The notes below the pieces were generated by a model. It saw nothing but the letters and a program-made list of their open reading frames with translations, did no database searches and was not told the DNA's origin. From Biscogniauxia marginata (taxonomy: Eukaryota > Ascomycota > Sordariomycetes > Xylariales > Xylariaceae), in NCBI GenBank assembly GCA_022695795.1, contig MU404087.1, positions 248,001 to 312,000 of the forward strand: a stretch of DNA of 64,000 bases, given 5' to 3'. The position numbers and the translations under genes are program-made. Of this stretch, positions 56,124 to 64,000 are shown piece after piece (the stretch's first letter is position 1; every line of letters starts with the position of its first letter).

Positions 56124-58904
56124 ATGATCTCAAGAGGCATATCTAGCGGCAATGTCTGTCTTAGCTGCCGATTGCGCCTCCTTGGTCAGCATTCCCGATC
56201 GCTTCGGCCTGTGAATCGCATATTCGGCAGACGCTCTGCGTCGTCGCTCTCTGAGCCCGAGCCTGCTCAAGATGGGGATGGCCAGCCCGATAACGATGGC
56301 GCAAGGGAGAGTCATGATTTCAAGGGGGGAAATAGCGTTAAGCGGCCCGAGTTTCGCAAGAGACGCTTCTCTCGCAATAGGCTCCTCACCGAATCCTCTG
56401 CTAGCCTCGGATTAGATATGCTGGGAAAGCCAGGGTACGCCATTGTCATGAAAGATGGTGGAATCGTCAAGAGGCAAGGCCAATCAGATGATACAGGGAA
56501 TCTCGAAATCGAGCCTGACCATGAAGTTGCCGACATTGAAGCCGTGCTCCAAAGCAAAGGGGAAACCCCGTCTAAAAAAGAGATACATGCCTACATCGAC
56601 AGTCTGCGGCCTCAGACAGAAACTACACTACCAGAGAAAGAGTTCCGGAGACTACAAGGCCTGCTGGTTGATGGGTTTTTGCGCCACCAATTGGATGATT
56701 ATTATATCAAGCACAGTAAGAAGGACGAAGGCCATAGCGACGACCACACGCTCGAAGCGGATTCTATCGAAACGGATTCCGAGTCTGCCCAAGGATCTAC
56801 CGTCGGAGAGGGACTCGATACCCCCGTCGAAGAGGAACTCGATACCCCCATCCGCGGGCGTATCTGGATTAAGAGCATATCCCCCTGGGTACCCTTAAAA
56901 TACGACTTTAGCACCACAGAAGAAACCGATCCGAATTTGCAAGGTTACATACCGGACGGGGCAAGCCCCAAGGAAAAAGTCGCAGTCCGTATTCTGCGCG
57001 AGTGTTGGGGACTTTCTATCGCCGAATTCGTCATGGGTCTAGGCGAGACCAGAGTCAAGCTTCGCAACCACGAGTTCATCCTCTTGATGCGTACGTTCAT
57101 GCCTGCTTCCTCCCGGTAAAGCCAAGCATCTTACTAAATCTCCTACAGGCGGTACCCAGCGCTTCGTGAACTCACTAAGTCAGGTTTGGCTCGATCCTGG
57201 AGAGAAGATCGAGGCCTTCCGAAACCAGAGAGCCCTTCGCCTTGTCACTACCAAGACCAAGGCCGAGGTCGTACTTAAGAAGCTCCACCAGACCCTCAAA
57301 TTAATCAATGAGAAAACATTTCCGCTCGTCCTCACCGGCCTTGACTCAATCGACGAGGCCGTCCTGGAAGAAGTGGGGCGTATCACCAATACTCATGTCA
57401 GGTTGAGCCCATCCAACAGAAGGGTGAGTCGTCGCAGTCCACAAAGACGACGTGAACATACTAACCCAGTTCGTAACAGGTTTACGTTACATGGATCGAG
57501 ATCAAGTCGCGAGCTGGAAAGGGATTCAACGAACTTGAAGATTTGCGCCATGTCGTCTTCCGGCTTCTTCTCACAGCCTTCAGAAACCGAAGCGTAACGT
57601 CTACGCTATATGCAGCGGATCCGGGAATACAGTCTCAAGGCCGACTTATCACAGATGCCACAAGCCAGGAGAAGTTGAGCTGGGGGGAAAAAATGTCAAA
57701 GTGGGCTCGTTACGTCCTCCCTGTGACCCATAAGAACGATGTTCCTATGCTTGATGCTCCTTTAAAGAAGCTTGAATTGCCCTTTGAACCCGAATCCACG
57801 TTCACGCCAGAAGATGCTTTCGTCCTCGATGATATTAAAGAATTCTACCCGGACAGTGCGGCTCCCTTTCATCCCGTCAAATGGTCCAGCGGTCTCCGAA
57901 CCTCGACTGCAGCGCGATTCGGCTATCTGCTACATCCCCACGAGGTCTCAGGTCCAGCCCCCAACCCAGGACTTTCCCATCTCTTAGCTAGTAATGGACG
58001 ACATGTATTCGCTCCCATCACGCCACATCCTCACCACTTCTCCAGGATCGAAAAGAAAAATACTGAAAGCATTAAATCCGAGACTCCCGCCAAAACTACC
58101 ATCATCTTCCGCTTCTGGCCGTCGCCGGCCACAGTTCCAGCGAATAAGCCGCCGAAAATGAACAGTAAAGATAAGAAGAGACTGAGTACCGAGACGAGGA
58201 GACAACTGAAGAAACAGGAAAAGGAAATCGAAGCCGAACCAGATGAGGTCTTCGAGGAGCCTCCCGCGCCCGTTCTCGAGCTTCGCCTCTCGGCGACCGA
58301 CACGGAGATCCTAGGCGTGGAGAGCCTACGCGCCATCAAGCGGGCGCACAACTCGGACGTGCTGCTGCCCTCTTCCCCCGTCGACCTGCGCTTCACGCAG
58401 ATGGAGTACGCCACGCTCCTGGCCAAGGACGCCGCCACGCTGGCGGCTTGGCAGCCCATCCAGGACTATGTCAACGCCGCGCGCCTCGACCTCGTGGCCG
58501 GCAAGCTCGAGGCCCGCCCGACCCAGCGCTTCCACGTCCCGAGGCGTCTCTACTCCAACTGGCTGGACGGCGACATCCGCCCCTATCTCCAATCAGAGCT
58601 GGATCCCGACGAGCTCATCAGCGCCCAGTACACCTTCGTCGGACTTGAGGTCCACCGGTCCATCTCCCTGCCGTATGATGGCCACCGCCTCACGTATACG
58701 TCCATCGAAGCCGGGCGCGGCGGCGGCCGGCGCGCCGAGGTCATCCTCGAGCCCGTCCCCAGGGAAGAGGGAGGAGAGCAGGGACAAGTAGGACAACTCG
58801 CTAATGACCAGCTAGAGAAGGACTTCCTAGCTTGCTGTTTCAAGTTTGCTACGGCTAATCCGCTGTGGTCAAGCAGTGTCACCGAGAAAGGTGCTATGAA
58901 CTGA
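56124..58904 (+). CDS. SLS1: Mitochondrial inner-membrane protein Sls1 (mitochondrial gene expression)
   Basis: In yeast Sls1 couples mitochondrial transcription and translation at the inner membrane. Three exons: 56124-57090, 57149-57423 and 57480-58904, giving 888 aa. The N-terminus is a presequence (MISRGISSGNVCLSCRLRLLGQHSRSLR). An acidic segment with a short imperfect repeat (GLDTPVEEELDTPI) precedes the conserved core: SPWVPLKYDFS, ILRECWGLSIAEF, FVNSLSQVWLDPGEKIEAFR, LVLTGLDSIDEAVLEEVGRI and VYVTWIEIKSRAGKGF. The C-terminal SLS1_C-type region follows (WARYVLP, then STAARFGYLLHP) and ends with a mixed low-complexity tail. AATAAA lies about 60 nt after the stop. The final third is more GC-rich than the rest but stays in frame. 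Confidence 0.9.
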
Positions 58905-59429
58905 TGTGGTATGGGTCACTGTATGTTGTTTCCTGTATTTACGTGTATAAAGGGCATTGTAGAAAATAAAGGCACAACACCGTTCTTACGTATTACGTCC
59001 ATGGGATTGCAATTGAAATTTTCGATCTGTACCAGTATTCTGTAATGATCAGTATACGTAAGCATCTACCCGGTGCAATAGAAGATGCGGGGGCTGGGTA
59101 AAGCAGACGATGGGCACCAGTTTTATCAGTCAATTACGATATAGGCTAGCTATGATATCACTTGGGCACTAGATATAGCTCTTCACAATCACTGAAAAAC
59201 GGAATGGATCACGGTCTATGACTCTATTTTACTACAAGCATAAGATGAGAAAGTTTTGTCGCGAGATGCCCATAACCCCTCCTCTCATGTTGAGCACCCA
59301 AGTCAAATGTCCGGGTGAACATATCAGGTAAAGCAAAGAAGATTCGTGGTGGCGTGGTCGAGTCGTGAGCGTGAACAAAGGGAAAGGCGACAGATCCATC
59401 CGATACTCCAGGTCTGAGGGTTGACCAGT
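58905..59429. other. Intergenic region between convergent SLS1 and TEF1
   Basis: It holds the 3' UTRs of both genes, with an AATAAA sequence at 58965-58970 for SLS1. No gene is seen. Confidence 0.6.
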
Positions 59430-61359
<1,930 letters not shown>

Positions 61360-63005
61360 TGTGGCGTCTAGAAAGGCTGGCTTCTATTGACTGTGTGGTT
61401 GTAGTGGAAGAGGGAGACGAAGTGAAACTGTACGCGAAGAAGACTGGTTAGCTGATGGCTTCCTTGATGGTCGATGCTGAGTGAAGCAGTGGAGGAAGGA
61501 AGAGAAGACGGGAAGAGGAGATGGTGATGAGGATTGATAATGACAGTGACAGTGATGCTGATGGTAATGCCGATACTGATGGGGAGATGGGGAGAAGGGG
61601 GAAGAGATGCTCACGTTTGCCAGATGTTAATGCTTATGATTAACGGTATAGTGACAGAGAATCGAAAGAGAGATCAGAAGAAGGGAAGCGGAACGGGTGT
61701 GGTGGTTTTTATTTCTAGGAAAAGGTGGGAAGGGTGGCTACGCGCTTGGTTGCTGCGGGGGCACTTGCCCCTCATTCACTTCCTTCCACACAACTCAAAA
61801 AAAATTTGAATAAAATTTTAACCCCTCTATCTATTGTCTACCATACCGCTTTCCCAAACTGCTATTCTGCCGCCCAATCAATGCGGCCCAAAATCAATCC
61901 TCTCTAGGTACTTAGCCGCATTGTTCCCACCGCATCTACAGTGAATACAAGACACCTAACCTGTACAAGGGTAAGTAAACATCTTGTATATCCCGTGAAT
62001 CAGTATTGCACTTTACAGTCTCATTTGTATTGTAATTGTCTGTTGTTATATATTGCCTCTTGCACAATATAGAAGAGAAAGAAAAAGTGCATTGCTATAG
62101 TAATATCTTCAAATCAAATATGCTATATAACACAATAACGAGGTACATGTATATGTACCCGACATTGAGGCACGTATATCTATATCTTCTAAATTCGCCT
62201 ATTGTTTGAGCCGTATAATACCCTGGAATAGGTGCATAATCTACATACATGTACATAAAACAAACAGAAAATCGCCTTACTATTTGATTCACCTTGCTCA
62301 AGGGTTTTGCTCTTCCACTCCCAACAAGGTTCCTTGCCTATCAGAGAAGCTACGCCGCCCCGCGCTTTTTATCGGCCTGACTCACACTGCCTGCGGTACA
62401 TGTGTCTATCAAGGTGCTACAAGGTTAGTACCTACAGTCCATTCAATGCTGCCCAACTTGTCATTCTACCCTCCCAATATCAATACGTACCTAACTTTCT
62501 ATGTCGACCATCCATTGGCTGTTGTTCCAGTGCAGGGATAGGTTTACGTGTACACTAGGCAGCCTGTGCGTCTGGGGAGGACGTTTTGCCCGAACACCTC
62601 CATGGAAGGTAAGGTCTACTCTGCACACTAGGTACCTTGGGTACCTAGTACCTTCCATCTAACCTTTCAAGGCCACACTCTCTATTTGCCTCTAATTGCC
62701 GCCGTCTTCTCCACATCCTTAATTCTTAAACAGTCTAAAGGGCCAGGATGAACCATGGTCAACCCCCCCCTTGGCCTTTAGCAATACTATCTCCCGTCTC
62801 TACTAAATGTTCTCTTGAAAATACCTACTAAAAGCTCCCCATGGTTAAGTCACCATCCTTAGCATCTTCCATTTAACATCTGCCGTCGCCTACACTCTCC
62901 ACTACGAAGGCCCAATTTGTTGCCGCTAAATCGCCATTGCTCAGCCTTCTCAGACCATTCATGTATACACATCGTACACACATCATACACACACACATAC
63001 ACAAA
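61360..63005. other. TEF1 promoter/leader and downstream intergenic DNA
   Basis: The sequence next to TEF1 (61360-61800) is purine-rich on + and so pyrimidine-rich in the TEF1 leader. TAGGTACCTTGGGTACCTAGTACC-type sequence lies at 62630-62653. An AC-rich tract (CACACATC ... ACACACACATACAC) lies at 62966-63003, just beyond the stop codon of the HET-type gene. No gene is seen. Confidence 0.55.
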
Positions 63006-64000
63006 CTACACCAGCTTCACAGGGCGAGGGCCAAGCGTTACCAGGATTCTCGAATATCCTCCATTCAGATCAAGCGTTCTCCACTGCTCACCTCGACCAA
63101 AATCCGACGCCTCAAGTATCTTGTTCCACTGCGCTCGGGTTGGCTTGTATTTACAATGAAATTCATCCATGATGCAACGTGCTTCGTTATTCATCATGCC
63201 GTGGATATAGGAGTCGCCGATTAGTTCGAAGTAGCTAGTTTCTACTGCCCAATCACCGGCCCCCGTCTGATCTTGATCTCCCTTCCGGAGCCGTGATGGC
63301 GGTGTCCATGGTCGAATGACCACGCCCAGGTCATAGTCTTGGAAAACGCCGACCAGGTCGTGGAGCTGAGCTACCCGCGGAACCAGGCAAAAGTAGCCAT
63401 GTTTGGTGATCGCAAACCGAAAGCTCTTCATCACCGCTGAAGATTCAAAGCTGTAGTTCAGCACAGGTGCCTGGTAATTTAGGTCCCAGTAATTCGGGGA
63501 ACCTTGTTTATGCCAGCTGATCCAATCATCCCAATGGGCCCTGACATATTCCGAACCTACGAGCTCTTGCTCTTGGTCGCTTGACAGAATCAGCGTTAGT
63601 TTGTACGCGTCTGGAAGAGTCTCCCCATTGAAATACGTCTGCGGCTCAAGTGTTTTGATGTAGTCGAGGTCCTCTTGGATCATGTCAACAATGGCCTTTA
63701 TGTTAGATGAGAACTCCCCGTTCTCCACATCGAGTAAACCGCCAATATACACGATCTCATCGGCCATAGTGCAGTTTACACTAGCATAGCTCTGTAGCAG
63801 CACCTTCCGAGGGTCATCAAATTTCCTCATCTCTAGTTGCGAGTCTAGCTTCTTCCTGTCTCGCCTCGGGAGGGGTTGGACAGCAGAAATCACGTAGGGC
63901 GGCCGTGGCCATGCGACTTGCGTGTGACCACCCGCCCTCCAAAGAGGATGGCAGATTATTGTAGTGCTGGACCATAGGCTATGCCTATAGTCTGGTGCCC
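63006..64000 (-). CDS. HET-type (heterokaryon incompatibility) protein, 3' part
   Basis: Only the 3' end lies in the window. The frame is open without a stop from the right edge (64000) down to 63006, about 331 codons, so the start and the N-terminal HET domain, if present, are outside. The C-terminal portion has features of fungal HET proteins after their HET domain: FRFAITKHGYFCLVPRVAQLHDLVGVFQ, then YFELIGDSYIHGMMNNEA (the common 'y-x-LIG-x-Y-x-HGxM-x-x-E' element). Upstream, YASVNCTMADEIVYIGGLLD is reminiscent of the middle region of the family. HET proteins trigger cell death or rejection when unlike strains fuse, but most copies in a genome have no known incompatibility role. The call rests on the C-terminal signature. 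Confidence 0.7.
   Translation of the reverse strand, partial: APDYRHSLWSSTTIICHPLWRAGGHTQVAWPRPPYVISAVQPLPRRDRKKLDSQLEMRKFDDPRKVLLQSYASVNCTMADEIVYIGGLLDVENGEFSSNIKAIVDMIQEDLDYIKTLEPQTYFNGETLPDAYKLTLILSSDQEQELVGSEYVRAHWDDWISWHKQGSPNYWDLNYQAPVLNYSFESSAVMKSFRFAITKHGYFCLVPRVAQLHDLVGVFQDYDLGVVIRPWTPPSRLRKGDQDQTGAGDWAVETSYFELIGDSYIHGMMNNEARCIMDEFHCKYKPTRAQWNKILEASDFGRGEQWRTLDLNGGYSRILVTLGPRPVKLV

Overview
The window looks like an ordinary, gene-dense euchromatic stretch of a filamentous ascomycete nuclear genome (Pezizomycotina; probably Sordariomycetes, with low confidence in the class). The reasons are many short GT-AG introns (mostly 50-130 nt) with CTAAC/CTGAC-like branch sites, single-copy fungal housekeeping genes on both strands without operons, a HET-type (heterokaryon incompatibility) gene, and scattered TACCTAGGTA-like palindromes confined to intergenic DNA. 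No CRISPR, rRNA, tRNA or intact transposon was found.

Layout. 0-3.1 kb: no supported gene. 3.1-4.5 kb (+): a Yap/Pap1-type bZIP factor. 6.7-13.9 kb (-): a CDP-alcohol phosphotransferase (CPT1/EPT1), coatomer gamma (SEC21) and tRNA Um44 methyltransferase (TRM44). 15.0-17.7 kb (+): eIF1 (SUI1) and the wybutosine enzyme TYW3. 18.0-18.7 kb (-): the MICOS subunit MIC19. 21.7-24.3 kb (+): a three-RRM RNA-binding protein with nine exons. 26.2-28.6 kb (+): an SSS-family (urea-permease-like) transporter. 29.7-30.7 kb (-) and 31.4-32.2 kb (+): divergent mitoribosomal mL45/MBA1 and EOS1. 35.6-37.7 kb (-): the DHHC palmitoyltransferase ERF2. 38.7-39.5 kb (+): a small predicted mitochondrial membrane protein. 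40.5-41.9 kb (-): phosphoserine phosphatase SER2. 45.0-46.0 kb (+): PAPS reductase MET16. 47.7-49.9 kb (-): an acidic nuclear protein with an AT-hook-like motif. 50.9-51.6 kb (-): ISD11. 52.2-53.5 kb (-): a Cys-rich MYND-like protein. 54.07-54.45 kb (+): SF3b subunit 5, a small gene that simple ORF calling misses because its first coding exon appears to be only the ATG. 54.8-55.8 kb (-): NSE3 (MAGE protein of SMC5/6). 56.1-58.9 kb (+): mitochondrial SLS1. 59.4-61.4 kb (-): TEF1. 63.0 kb to the right edge (-): the 3' part of a HET-type gene.

How the genes fit together. They are individually regulated housekeeping genes, not a dedicated system. Loose themes are translation (TRM44, SUI1, TYW3, TEF1), mitochondria (MIC19, mL45, SLS1, ISD11, the 134-aa protein) and serine/sulfur chemistry (SER2, MET16, ISD11); these groupings may be chance. 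The points most worth a second look are the hidden SF3b5 gene, several very small terminal coding exons (3, 5, 10 and 12 nt), the poor start-codon context of eIF1, a triple GATA-factor site and an outsized intron in the transporter gene, and the intergenic palindromes. Exon borders were deduced by eye from reading-frame continuity and family similarity, not from transcripts. I found no clear evidence of a previously undescribed multi-gene system.
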